NCBI GenBank assembly: GCA_944323935.1 | Contig: CALUUJ010000009.1 | Span: forward strand, 22,724 to 86,723 | DNA: 64,000 bases | Origin: Candidatus Gastranaerophilales bacterium | GTDB taxonomy: Bacteria; Cyanobacteriota; Vampirovibrionia; Gastranaerophilales; Gastranaerophilaceae | Reading direction: 5' to 3' | Shown here: one piece after another, positions 52,208 through 60,917 of the stretch | How the letters are laid out: each line of letters begins with the position of its first letter | Numbering within the stretch: the first letter of the stretch is position 1 | The notes under the pieces: generated by a model | The model's database searches: none | The model's input: the letters and a program-made list of their open reading frames with translations, nothing else | Told to the model about the DNA's origin: nothing | Program-made: the position numbers and the translations under genes

Positions 52208-53368
52208 ATGAGAAAAAAAATTGCAATTTTGGGTTCAACAGGTTCTATTGGAACACAAGCTTTAGAAGTCATAGATAAGCTTTCTGATAAGTTTGAGATT
52301 ATTGCATTCTCTGCAGGAAACAATATTCAATTATTAAAAGAACAAATGAAAAAATATTCCCCTAAATATGTATCAGTAAAAAATGAAACTGATACAATTG
52401 AATTAAAAAAAGAATTTACAAATATAAAAATACTATATGGAAACGAAGGTCTAATAGAACTGGCAACATTAGATGAGGTAGATACATTATTAGTTGCAGT
52501 TTCCGGTAAAATTGGATTAAAACCGACAATAGAGGCAATAAAGAAAAAGAAAAATATAGCACTTGCAAATAAAGAGACATTAGTTATGGCAGGTGATATA
52601 GTAATGAAACTGGCAAGAGAAAATAATGTTAGGATATTGCCTGTAGACAGTGAACATTCTGCAATATTCCAATGTATAAATGGTGGTAAAAACGTTAAGA
52701 AATTAATTATAACAGCTTCCGGCGGTCCATTCCGCACTTCAACACAAAACGAATTAGAACATGCAAATTTAGATAAAACATTGTCACATCCCAGATGGAA
52801 TATGGGGAAAAAAATCACTGTAGACTCAGCAACATTGATGAATAAAGGACTTGAAGTAATAGAAGCTCACCATCTTTTTAATTTTGATTATGAAGATATA
52901 AAAGTAGTCATACATCCGCAAAGTTATGTGCATAGTGCAGTAGAATTTATTGATGGAAGTATAATTGCACAAATAGGTATACCAAGTATGCATATTCCAA
53001 TACAATATGCCCTAACTTATCCCGACAGAGTTGAAGGAATAGAAACAGAAAGCTTTGACTTCATAAAGGCAGGAAAACTGGAATTCTATGAACCTGATTA
53101 TGAAAAATTTCCTTCATTATCACTTGCTTTTAAAGCAGGTAAACAGGGAGGCACATATCCTGTCTGTATGAATGCAGCAAATGAAGAAGCGGTTTTTGCT
53201 TTCTTAGAAAAGAAAATAAAATATTTAGATATATATAAAATTACGAAATCAATATTTGACAATTATACATCTATTAACAATGCGAATCTTGAACAAATAT
53301 TAGAAGAAGATGAAAAAATTAGAAAATTGACAAAAGAATTAATCAATAAATATGAGGTAAATCAATGA
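52208..53368 (+). CDS. dxr: 1-deoxy-D-xylulose-5-phosphate reductoisomerase
   Basis: 386 aa. Second step of the MEP isoprenoid pathway. [13 protein letters not shown] is the NADPH loop, [10 protein letters not shown] and [12 protein letters not shown] hold metal and substrate ligands, and [18 protein letters not shown] and the C-terminal helical part are intact. The frame opens at 52193, but [15 protein letters not shown] at 52208 is the family start and lies 1 nt after the manC stop. Product isoprenoids could supply the UbiA enzyme in this window. Confidence 0.97.
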   Translation: MRKKIAILGSTGSIGTQALEVIDKLSDKFEIIAFSAGNNIQLLKEQMKKYSPKYVSVKNETDTIELKKEFTNIKILYGNEGLIELATLDEVDTLLVAVSGKIGLKPTIEAIKKKKNIALANKETLVMAGDIVMKLARENNVRILPVDSEHSAIFQCINGGKNVKKLIITASGGPFRTSTQNELEHANLDKTLSHPRWNMGKKITVDSATLMNKGLEVIEAHHLFNFDYEDIKVVIHPQSYVHSAVEFIDGSIIAQIGIPSMHIPIQYALTYPDRVEGIETESFDFIKAGKLEFYEPDYEKFPSLSLAFKAGKQGGTYPVCMNAANEEAVFAFLEKKIKYLDIYKITKSIFDNYTSINNANLEQILEEDEKIRKLTKELINKYEVNQ

Positions 53369-53802
53369 AAATATTATTTTTAAATGGACCGAATTTAAAT
53401 TTATTAGGTACAAGAGAACCGGATAAATATGGATATCAAACATTACAAGATATTGAAACTTTCATAACTGAAGAAGCAAAAAAACTTAATATAGATATAG
53501 ATTTCTATCAAAGCAACATTGAAGGTGAGTTAGTAAATAAAATTCAAGAAGCAAAAAATATATTTGATGGTATAGTTATGAATCCGGCAGCATATACACA
53601 TACAAGCGTTGCTATAAGAGACGCTATTTTAGCAGTGTCAATTCCAACTGTTGAAATTCACATATCAAATATTCATACAAGAGAAGAATTTAGAAAAACA
53701 TCCCTAACAGCACCTGCCTGTATTGGTCAGATAACAGGATTTGGAGTTAACAGCTATAAGCTTGGATTAATAGCAATTTATGATTATTTGAAATCACTTT
53801 AA
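53365..53802 (+). CDS. aroQ: Type II 3-dehydroquinate dehydratase
   Basis: 145 aa, a dodecameric shikimate-pathway enzyme. [16 protein letters not shown] at the N-terminus, [27 protein letters not shown] and [15 protein letters not shown] carry the catalytic Tyr, Arg and His residues. ATG overlaps the dxr stop by ATGA, so manC-dxr-aroQ are coupled. The 3' end overlaps the convergent glycosidase gene by 9 nt, without a terminator hairpin. Confidence 0.97.
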   Translation: MKILFLNGPNLNLLGTREPDKYGYQTLQDIETFITEEAKKLNIDIDFYQSNIEGELVNKIQEAKNIFDGIVMNPAAYTHTSVAIRDAILAVSIPTVEIHISNIHTREEFRKTSLTAPACIGQITGFGVNSYKLGLIAIYDYLKSL

Positions 53803-54606
53803 CATAAGAAATGATTTTAGTTTTCTGGCTTGATTATCTTTTTCGGAAATTATATGTAACTCTTGTGAATCAAAAGAGGTAGAACCGCCGCCATCAAAAG
53901 CCATTGCTTTCTCAAGGCCAAGGCTACGAGCAAAATTTGCAACTTCTTCTAAAGTCATTGGCGCATCATTAGTTGCAATAATTATATACACGTTATTTTC
54001 TTTTATTCCAATTGCAGTACGAGCATATTTATGAAGAGAAGATGCAGATTCACTAATAATTTTTCCATCTCTTTTTAATATGAAAAACTCTTCTTCCAAT
54101 TTTAAATCGGGAACTAACATTGGACCGGCTTGAATTGCGTGTTTAATTTTATAACCTTCAGAAATTGCATCATTATGAGCAGCAATATCATACAATATTT
54201 TCCCTTTTTCATTTTCTAAAATTCTAAATTCTGAACGATTTAATATTTTATCAATATATGGTTTCAATGCAACATTATTCATTAGATTTTCATTTTGCTT
54301 CGGATCTAAAATAACCTCTCCATTAACAACAACATATGAAACAGTTTTTTGATTTTTTGGATCAAAAAAACCGGCATTAACAATAAATCTTGGATGTAAT
54401 CTTTTATAAACATCATTATTTGTTTCAAGCTCAGAAACAATAACAGGTTGTAATTTTGCCCTTGACTTAGCCGGATTTACTTCAATTACATATACACCTT
54501 TGGGATCCTGAACAATTTTATATGGACAAGAAGCATATGCCATAATAGGAGCAAAGAATAAACAAATGAAAAATAAGAAACTTAGAATTCTACGCATAAT
54601 AATCAT
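53794..54606 (-). CDS. Exported phosphodiester glycosidase (NAGPA-like)
   Basis: 270 aa from ATG 54606, which overlaps the LptF-like stop as ATGA; ATG 54597 is an alternative and a longer upstream frame is rejected. The signal peptide ([10 protein letters not shown] to AYA-S) is followed by the DUF2233 phosphodiester-glycosidase domain with [18 protein letters not shown] and the C-terminal FDGGGSTSF motif. These enzymes remove N-acetylglucosamine 1-phosphate phosphodiester caps; in bacteria the substrate is thought to be cell-wall or teichoic-type material. Cotranscribed with the LPS export genes lptB and LptF-like, suggesting envelope maintenance. The substrate is inferred only. Confidence 0.85.
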   Translation of the reverse strand: MIIMRRILSFLFFICLFFAPIMAYASCPYKIVQDPKGVYVIEVNPAKSRAKLQPVIVSELETNNDVYKRLHPRFIVNAGFFDPKNQKTVSYVVVNGEVILDPKQNENLMNNVALKPYIDKILNRSEFRILENEKGKILYDIAAHNDAISEGYKIKHAIQAGPMLVPDLKLEEEFFILKRDGKIISESASSLHKYARTAIGIKENNVYIIIATNDAPMTLEEVANFARSLGLEKAMAFDGGGSTSFDSQELHIISEKDNQARKLKSFLMLK

Positions 54607-55706
54607 AAATCCTTTATTCTTTTTAAAATTACAATCAAAATTACAGAACAAACAGGGGCTATCATTGAAGTAACCCACGGAGATAAAACAGCTTTTTCTG
54701 CAAGTAAATCAAAAAACGGAATGGTAATGTAATATGCGAAAATTATACCTACAGCAATTAACATACCAATAAATTTTTGTTCTCTTGGCTTTGAAAAACC
54801 TAACAAACACCCCAAAATAGCAAATAAAATACACATAAAGGAATGAACAAAACGCTGAATATATTTATTTAACATAAATCTATATTCATCATCCATTCTT
54901 TCTTGTTTTAAAAGCTTAATATATTCTGATATTTGTTGGTTAGTAAGTTCTCTATCTCTATATATAGAATACTTCATTAATTTATAAGCATTTTCAGCGC
55001 TTTCATCTGATAATACTTTTAAATTTCTTACAGTACCAATTTCTTTAAATATACCTTCTTCTGATATTTTGTATTTTTTTGCAACATTTAAAGTCCAATC
55101 TTTATGATTATATTTTACGAAATCAGAAACTAAAATGCTTGAAAGTAAACTTGAACCTTTTTGATTCTTCTGATAAAAATTCAATACAATAACATCTCGA
55201 ATGTTATTATTATCAAAATTTGAAATAATTAATATTTTATTCATAGAATCGTCACTGTTTTTTACAGGAAATACAAATTGAGAAACCCTATTTTCACCCT
55301 TTATATCTCTCAATTTACAAGCAGAATACGGCAAATATTTTGCAGCAATAATAAATGTAAAACACATAGCAAAAATACTAATCAAGATAACAGATGAAAT
55401 AATTCTAAAAAAAGGAAAACCGGATCCTCTCATAACCGTAATTTCACAATCTTTGCTCAACTTATCAAAAGTAAGCAGAGTACCTAATAGCATTCCAACA
55501 GGAAGAGCAATATTTAATACTTTTGGCAATTCATATATAAGAATAGAAACAGCCATCTCAACAGTATATATACCACTAATAGCCTTTTGAACTGTTTTTA
55601 AGAATATTTCTGGCATTATCCATACAATCATAAAAATAAATATGCATCCAAAACAAGCAAAAAAGACTTGAGAAAAAATATATTTATCTAACAATTTTAT
55701 TTTCAT
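54603..55706 (-). CDS. LptF/LptG-family LPS-export permease
   Basis: 367 aa. Six-helix YjgP/YjgQ fold: three N-terminal helices (KYIFSQVFFACFGCIFIFM, then LPKVLNIALPVGMLLG with the conserved LP-x9-G), a periplasmic beta-jellyroll of about 140 residues (SACKLRDIKGEN to GTVRNLKVL) and three C-terminal helices. It forms the channel with LptB, and cyanobacterial genomes commonly hold a single such gene rather than separate F and G. ATG 55706 overlaps the LptB stop, with a GGAAAGGA ribosome site. The nearby AsmA-like proteins are plausible functional relatives. Confidence 0.88.
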   Translation of the reverse strand: MKIKLLDKYIFSQVFFACFGCIFIFMIVWIMPEIFLKTVQKAISGIYTVEMAVSILIYELPKVLNIALPVGMLLGTLLTFDKLSKDCEITVMRGSGFPFFRIISSVILISIFAMCFTFIIAAKYLPYSACKLRDIKGENRVSQFVFPVKNSDDSMNKILIISNFDNNNIRDVIVLNFYQKNQKGSSLLSSILVSDFVKYNHKDWTLNVAKKYKISEEGIFKEIGTVRNLKVLSDESAENAYKLMKYSIYRDRELTNQQISEYIKLLKQERMDDEYRFMLNKYIQRFVHSFMCILFAILGCLLGFSKPREQKFIGMLIAVGIIFAYYITIPFFDLLAEKAVLSPWVTSMIAPVCSVILIVILKRIKDL

Positions 55707-56428
55707 TAAAGTGAAAAATCCTTTCCAAGATAAAATTGTTTAGCGATGGAATCATTTGCAATCTCATCTCGTGTGCCTTGTATTTTAATCTTACCGTCAA
55801 AAATAACATAAGCCCTGTCCGTAATAGATAAGGTAGCTTTAGGATTATGGTCTGTAATTAAAACACCAAGCCCTCTATTTGAAAGAATTTTTATATTATC
55901 TTTAATTTCACCTATCGCAATAGGGTCAATACCGGCAAACGGTTCATCTAAAAGAATAAATTCAGGACTTGCAGCTAATGCTCTTGCTATTTCAACACGT
56001 CTTCTTTCTCCTCCTGATAAAGAAACAGCAGAAGTATCACGTAATTTTTTTATACTAAATTCTTCCAGCAATTCTTCTAATTTCTCTTTTTTTTGCTTTG
56101 CATCTAACTTATCATTTAGTTCAAGGACAAGTTTAATATTATCTTCAACAGAGAGTTTTCTAAAAATTGATGCTTCTTGAGGCAAATAACCAATACCATG
56201 CTTTGCTCTTTTATCCATTGTTAAATTAGTCAAATCTATATCATCAATATAAATTTTACCGGAATTTGGCCTAACCAAACCAACAACCATATAAAAGGTA
56301 GTAGTTTTACCTGCACCATTCGGGCCAAGAAGACCAACAACCTCGCCTTTATTAACCTCTATAGAAATATCATTAACAACAGTTCTGTCGTTATAAGTTT
56401 TTACAAGGTTCTCTGCTCTTATTTTCAT
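55706..56428 (-). CDS. lptB: LPS export ABC transporter ATPase
   Basis: 240 aa. Energises extraction of LPS from the inner membrane. Walker A GPNGAGKTTTFYM, Q-loop LPQEASIFRKLSV, signature LSGGERRRVEIARAL and Walker B FILLDEPFAGIDP are intact, and the phrase FRKLSVEDNI is typical of LptB. The frame can open at 56470, but ATG 56428 (MKIRAENLVKTY) matches the family and has GGGA upstream. It is first of lptB-LptF-glycosidase. Confidence 0.96.
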   Translation of the reverse strand: MKIRAENLVKTYNDRTVVNDISIEVNKGEVVGLLGPNGAGKTTTFYMVVGLVRPNSGKIYIDDIDLTNLTMDKRAKHGIGYLPQEASIFRKLSVEDNIKLVLELNDKLDAKQKKEKLEELLEEFSIKKLRDTSAVSLSGGERRRVEIARALAASPEFILLDEPFAGIDPIAIGEIKDNIKILSNRGLGVLITDHNPKATLSITDRAYVIFDGKIKIQGTRDEIANDSIAKQFYLGKDFSL

Positions 56429-56497
56429 ATATATATCCCTATCTACATATAATAATTCTAAATAAAACACAACTTAATGTCAAAAAATAAGCAATAA

Positions 56498-56521
56498 AAA
56501 ATGCCCCAGATGGGGCATTTT
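56498..56521. terminator. Terminator of the HEAT-repeat gene
   Basis: AAAATGCCCC (56498-56507) pairs with GGGGCATTTT (56512-56521) around AGAT, just beyond the stop at 56530 on the minus strand. Confidence 0.9.
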
Positions 56522-56529
56522 AAAATTAT

Positions 56530-57378
56530 TTATGCATTTATTTTCTTTGCTTGACTTTCGTTAATCGGCTTCCAATTAGCAGCCATTATTTTCTTAAATG
56601 ATTTTAAAGCAGTATCTTCAAGTTCACCAAGTTCTTCAGCTTTAACAATAAGTTCTCTTAGAGGTAATAAAGCTCTTTGGTCACGAAGAACACCTAATGC
56701 TGCAGCAGCACCTGCTCTTACCAAGTCATTTTCTTTTTCATTTTGCATAACTTCTATTAAAGAAGGAACTGCTTTTGTATCATTTAATTTTCCTAAAGAA
56801 GTCACAGCATAAATTCTAACATTAACCCATTCATCTTTAAGCATTTTTATAATATAATCTACAGCTTTTGGGTTACCAATTTCGCCTAATGCACGAGTTG
56901 CATCACATCTTACATTAACTTTTTCGCTATCTAAAGACTCAATTAAAGAGTCAGTAGCAACATCACCAATTTCAATCAACGCATCAGTAGCAGTAATACA
57001 AACTTGAGGGTTTTCATCATTTAAAGCTTCAACCAACGGTTCAACAACTTCTCGACCGCCTAAACGACCAAGTGCACGAGCTGCACGAACACGAACGTCG
57101 ACATTTCGATCTTCTCGTAATGATTCAATTAATGGAATAGTAGCAGAAACTTCACCAAGTTCACCTAAAGCTCTTGCCGCATATAAACGAACTGAACCAT
57201 TTCTGTCATTTTTCAATACATCAATTAATGGTTCAACAGCATTTGCATCACCCATTTCTCCAAGTACTCTTGCTGCATTATATCTAACTTTTTCTGAATT
57301 ACTAGTTCTTAAATCATTCAATAATTCATCAAAAGACTTTTTAGCCTGTTTCTTTCTAGAGTTCACACTTATTGTCAT
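56530..57378 (-). CDS. HEAT/PBS-lyase-repeat protein
   Basis: 282 aa. About seven 31-residue HEAT-like repeats (RYNAARVLGEMGD, RLYAARALGELGE, RVRAARALGRLGG, RCDATRALGEIGN and others) form a superhelical scaffold. In cyanobacteria this repeat is found in phycobilin lyases (CpcE/F), but it also occurs in many scaffolds. Without phycobiliproteins here a lyase role is unlikely. The last 40 residues are a helical cap ending KKINA. ATG 57378 has a CGGAGGAAG ribosome site. A strong terminator follows. Confidence 0.9.
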   Translation of the reverse strand: MTISVNSRKKQAKKSFDELLNDLRTSNSEKVRYNAARVLGEMGDANAVEPLIDVLKNDRNGSVRLYAARALGELGEVSATIPLIESLREDRNVDVRVRAARALGRLGGREVVEPLVEALNDENPQVCITATDALIEIGDVATDSLIESLDSEKVNVRCDATRALGEIGNPKAVDYIIKMLKDEWVNVRIYAVTSLGKLNDTKAVPSLIEVMQNEKENDLVRAGAAAALGVLRDQRALLPLRELIVKAEELGELEDTALKSFKKIMAANWKPINESQAKKINA

Positions 57379-57709
57379 TCTTCCTCCGACAAAAAATTTA
57401 CTTACTTACCATCACTTATATATAAAAAAATATAATTTAAATTTATTGCCTTTTTTAATATCTTGTTTACAAAATATTAATATTTATTTAAAACATATAA
57501 AATGTACAATTAACACTTTATCGTTCTTGGTTTTATTATTATATCATATTTTTTTTGAAAGTTACACATTTTTTTGTAAATTTAAACGTTGGTTTATTGA
57601 TTGTTTTTTTATATTATAGTTTCTTTCAGAAATAAGTGCATTTATTTTGTAACAAAATTTAATATTTTTTTTCTATTTTTGGGTTATGCTTATAGTATAT
57701 TGGTGAAGA
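57379..57709. other. 331-nt intergenic region without a gene
   Basis: AT-rich divergent promoter region for the HEAT and UbiA genes. TATAGT lies near 57691-57696. No RNA fold, repeat or ORF of note was found. Confidence 0.6.
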
Positions 57710-57721
57710 TTGGGCATTTTT

Positions 57722-58711
57722 ATGCATTCTTTTTTTCAAATATTTAATGTTTGGCTGCTTGCATTAAGAGCATATTCTCTTCCGATTTCAATAATGTCTT
57801 GGTTTGTTCCTTTTCTTTTTGGTCTGTTTCAGAAAGGAAATATTTTTTACGGGATCATTTCCCTTATCGGGATAATAACATTACATCTAGCAACAAATCT
57901 TTTTGATGATGCAATTGATTATACAAGAGAAATGAAACAAATAGAAAAAGGAATAAAAAAAGAAATCAATTTTCAAGAAGGAAAATGTTCTTGCATTTTG
58001 GAAGGAAAACTGAATTTAAAACAATATTATTTTGTTTCTTTCCTTTTATTCTCTATTTCATTAATAATTGCGATATTTTTTATAAGCCTATATGGAAAAG
58101 ATTTACTATACATAATCGTTCCTTCTGCAATTCTTTGTATATTATATCCTCTACTGGGCTGTTTAGGCTTAGGTGAATTAATTGTCGCTATTATTTTTTC
58201 TCCTCTTTTATATTTAGGAGTATTTTATACAATGTGCGGATTTTATTCATTAGAAATACTCTTAATATCATTTTCTACCGGATTATTGTCAGTTGCAGTC
58301 CTGCACAATCACATGCTTTTAGATTTCAAGTATGATGAAGAGAACAGAAAAATAACACTATGCAGATTATGTAAAACAGAAAGAAACGCTCTACTATTAT
58401 TAATATTTATTATTTCATTAGCATACATAAACATAATACTCTCTGTATTTATAAAAGAATTAAGTCCTTATTTTCTCATAACATTGCTCAGTTTACCTAC
58501 TGCAATTATGTTATACAAAACAATGGTCATTCACATAAACAATCCTCAAGAAGAGGTAAAAACAAACTTTTTTATGGGCAATACAAAAATAAAACATAAT
58601 GTTACACGAGAGCAACGTAATTTTCTAATTAAATTTCTAATTGTAAGAAACTTGCTTTCTATTTTTACATTGTTAATATGTATAGCAGTGGTATTAAGTA
58701 AGATTTTATAA
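57722..58711 (+). CDS. UbiA-family prenyltransferase (MenA-like)
   Basis: 329 aa with about nine hydrophobic helices. The first catalytic motif NLFDDAIDY (NxxxDxxxD) and the second DFKYDEEN (DxxxD) bind Mg and the prenyl diphosphate, marking a UbiA-superfamily enzyme acting in the inner membrane. The MenA-like organisation suggests a quinone or related aromatic acceptor, but cyanobacterial-lineage UbiA proteins include heme O and tocopherol types too. ATG 57722 is chosen; a TTG at 57710 closer to GGTGAAG is possible. It abuts the small zinc-ribbon gene. Chemistry is inferred from motifs only. Confidence 0.85.
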   Translation: MHSFFQIFNVWLLALRAYSLPISIMSWFVPFLFGLFQKGNIFYGIISLIGIITLHLATNLFDDAIDYTREMKQIEKGIKKEINFQEGKCSCILEGKLNLKQYYFVSFLLFSISLIIAIFFISLYGKDLLYIIVPSAILCILYPLLGCLGLGELIVAIIFSPLLYLGVFYTMCGFYSLEILLISFSTGLLSVAVLHNHMLLDFKYDEENRKITLCRLCKTERNALLLLIFIISLAYINIILSVFIKELSPYFLITLLSLPTAIMLYKTMVIHINNPQEEVKTNFFMGNTKIKHNVTREQRNFLIKFLIVRNLLSIFTLLICIAVVLSKIL

Positions 58712-58713
58712 GA

Positions 58714-58944
58714 ATGTACATAATTGAAAAAATTATAAAAACATATTTAAAACTTAGAAAACAAGAAAAAAATTTTTCATACACTACAAATGTTCAAAAT
58801 GAAGAGCTTGAAGATATATTGACCTGTAAACACAATTTTATGCCTATTGATTCAACAGAGAATATATTTGCTTGTTCAAAATGCGGATATGTTGTCACAA
58901 AAAAACGATTAGAAAAAAATAAAAACTTTTTTAAATATCAATAA
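58714..58944 (+). CDS. Small zinc-ribbon-like protein (76 aa)
   Basis: Begins MYIIEKIIKTYLKLRK. Metal-site pattern: C-x1-H...C-x2-C in LTCKHNFM and FACSKCGYVV, similar to a treble-clef or zinc ribbon. No other domain. ATG 58714 is 2 nt after the UbiA stop with no independent ribosome site, so it is translated by coupling. The 3' end overlaps the convergent signal-peptide gene by 7 nt. Zn binding is likely; role unknown. Confidence 0.7.
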   Translation: MYIIEKIIKTYLKLRKQEKNFSYTTNVQNEELEDILTCKHNFMPIDSTENIFACSKCGYVVTKKRLEKNKNFFKYQ

Positions 58945-59501
58945 GGACTTCTTTTGAATAGAGCAATATACTTATTTTCGCCATAATATAGCGTCAATAT
59001 AATATATTTTACCTCAACTTCAACATTAACAACAGAGCTTGGAGGCGTTGCTCTCATAGAATCTTTAGCTGTATTATAGAATTTTTCTCTAACAGCAGAA
59101 GTAAATTTTTGCCATTTTGTTTTCTTTATTTTTGGAGTATTTGCTTCATAAAAATTTAAAGGTGTTTTTTCTTTTTTTGCAACAGGAATAATAAATTGAA
59201 CTTTACCGTTCTGTTTAAATAAAATATAATCCTTTCCTTGCAAAGTTCTCGGGACAATAGAATAATAACCGGGTTCAATTGTATATTCCTTAAAATACAA
59301 AAAAGCAGATGTTCTAAATAATGGATACGGAGACCAGGCATATCTTATAGAATCTTCATCTTCAAAAGGGTCTATATCATTATACAACCTTGATTCAAAA
59401 GGCATAGCAGCATCATACAAAGAATCATAGTCCAACTCAGATGCAAAAGCATTCATTGATAAAAATAAAAATAAGGTTAAGAATAATAAGATTTTTCTCA
59501 T
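58938..59501 (-). CDS. Exported hypothetical protein (187 aa)
   Basis: Signal peptide (residues 1-20, FLFLSMNAFA-S) followed by an acidic segment (ELDYDSLYDAAMPFE) and a beta-rich domain (EYTIEPGYYSIVPR, then LFKQNGKVQFIIPVAKK). The C-terminal VEVKYIILTLYYGENKYIALF is strand-like. No family recognised; a periplasmic or outer-surface location is inferred. ATG 59501 has no Shine-Dalgarno; TATTAT lies 7 nt upstream, another potential leaderless start. Divergent from lysA. Confidence 0.75.
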   Translation of the reverse strand: MRKILLFLTLFLFLSMNAFASELDYDSLYDAAMPFESRLYNDIDPFEDEDSIRYAWSPYPLFRTSAFLYFKEYTIEPGYYSIVPRTLQGKDYILFKQNGKVQFIIPVAKKEKTPLNFYEANTPKIKKTKWQKFTSAVREKFYNTAKDSMRATPPSSVVNVEVEVKYIILTLYYGENKYIALFKRSPY

Positions 59502-59508
59502 AATTAAT

Positions 59509-59514
59509 ATAATA
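59509..59514 (-). promoter_or_regulatory. -10 TATTAT seven nt before ATG 59501
   Basis: Minus strand; spacing ATTAATT. No ribosome site. Confidence 0.35.
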
Positions 59515-59549
59515 ATACATTAATGACTTTTATCAAGATTAAATCTTTA

Positions 59550-59558
59550 TGATAAAAT
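59550..59558 (+). promoter_or_regulatory. Extended -10 of the lysA operon
   Basis: TGATAAAAT, the same 9-mer as in front of secA; about 26 nt to the lysA ATG. Confidence 0.5.
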
Positions 59559-59584
59559 TATCCTGAGATTAACAAGGAGATATT

Positions 59585-60910
59585 ATGAAAACTGCAAACC
59601 AAAACATTAAACCAATAACAGCAAAAATTAATGAAAAAGGTAATATAGAAATTGGAGGTTGTGACTTAGTTGAATTAGCAAATAAATATAACACGCCTCT
59701 TTATGTATTTGATGAAGAAACAATACGTTCAATGACACAAAGCTATAAAAAAGCATTTGAAAAATATCCGAATATAAAAATGATGTTCGCAGCAAAAGCA
59801 TTTATGACAAAAGCCATTTGTAAAATCATGCAGCAAGAAGGTTTTGGTCTTGATTTATGTTCCGGTGGCGAAATTTATACAGCAAAAAGTTCCGGTTTTG
59901 AAATGTCAAAAACCCTATTTAACGGAAATAATAAATCATATGATGAATTAAATTATGCGCTTGAATGCGGAATAGAAACAATATCAGTTGATAATTTTTT
60001 TGAACTTGCACTACTCAATGATATCGCAAAATCACATAACAAAAAGATAAATATATTACTTAGAATTACCCCGGGAATAGAATGCCATACACATGAATAT
60101 ATACAGACAGGACATCTAGACTCGAAATTCGGATTTGACTTAACACAAATTGATGAAGCAATTGAATTAATAAAAGATGAATATACTAATTTAAGCTTAA
60201 TAGGATTACACGCTCATATCGGATCTCAAATATTTGAGAAACGAGTATATTTTGATGAAGTCGGAGTAATATTTAAAGAAATAAAAAGAATAAAAGACAA
60301 ATATAACATATATTTACACACCATTAATCTTGGCGGCGGACTTGGAATTAAATATACAGAAAACGATTCACCAATTTCTGTATATGAAATAGCTGAAACA
60401 ATAATTTCTTCAATAAAAGAACATTCAAAAAAATATGAAATAGAAGAACCAATAGTCTACATTGAACCGGGAAGAAGCATTGTAGGTACAGCAGGAATAA
60501 CATTATATACAGCCGGAAGTTCAAAAAAAGTTCCGAACGGAAAGAAATATCAAGCAGTAGATGGCGGTATGTCTGACAATGCAAGACCTAGCTTATATCA
60601 AGCAAAATATACAGTTGAAATTGCAAACAATCCTAATGGTATTGCTGATGAAGAAGTAACCATTGCCGGTAAACACTGTGAATCAGGAGATATTCTTGCT
60701 AAGAACATTATGCTTCCTGAAATAGAAGAAGGGGATACTATATGTTTTTACACGACAGGAGCATACGGATATTCAATGTCAAGCAATTACAACAGGGTTT
60801 TAAAAGCAGCCGCCGTACTTGTAAATAATGGAAAATCTGATATCATAATAAATAGACAAACATATGAGCAATTATGTGAATCTGATGTTGTTCCTGAAAG
60901 GCTGAATTAG
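59585..60910 (+). CDS. lysA: Diaminopimelate decarboxylase
   Basis: 441 aa, PLP enzyme of the alanine-racemase-fold IV group; makes L-lysine from meso-DAP. MFAAKAFMT holds the PLP lysine, GLDLCSGGE and HAHIGSQIFE line the pocket, EPGRSIVG and GGMSDNARPSLY bind phosphate and substrate, and GKHCESGD contributes the cross-subunit cysteine. ATG 59585 has an AAGGAG ribosome site. It leads the run lysA-cdaA-eda-gcvPB with gaps of 7, 2 and 16 nt. Confidence 0.97.
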   Translation: MKTANQNIKPITAKINEKGNIEIGGCDLVELANKYNTPLYVFDEETIRSMTQSYKKAFEKYPNIKMMFAAKAFMTKAICKIMQQEGFGLDLCSGGEIYTAKSSGFEMSKTLFNGNNKSYDELNYALECGIETISVDNFFELALLNDIAKSHNKKINILLRITPGIECHTHEYIQTGHLDSKFGFDLTQIDEAIELIKDEYTNLSLIGLHAHIGSQIFEKRVYFDEVGVIFKEIKRIKDKYNIYLHTINLGGGLGIKYTENDSPISVYEIAETIISSIKEHSKKYEIEEPIVYIEPGRSIVGTAGITLYTAGSSKKVPNGKKYQAVDGGMSDNARPSLYQAKYTVEIANNPNGIADEEVTIAGKHCESGDILAKNIMLPEIEEGDTICFYTTGAYGYSMSSNYNRVLKAAAVLVNNGKSDIIINRQTYEQLCESDVVPERLN

Positions 60911-60917
60911 GTAATTA

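Noticed and set aside
54607..54678. 24-residue upstream extension of the phosphodiester glycosidase
   Set aside because: It lies inside the LptF-like gene and would bury the signal peptide; ATG 54606 overlaps the stop as ATGA.
56530..57378. HEAT-repeat gene as phycobilin lyase CpcE/F
   Set aside because: Repeats alone are not diagnostic and no phycobiliprotein gene is present.
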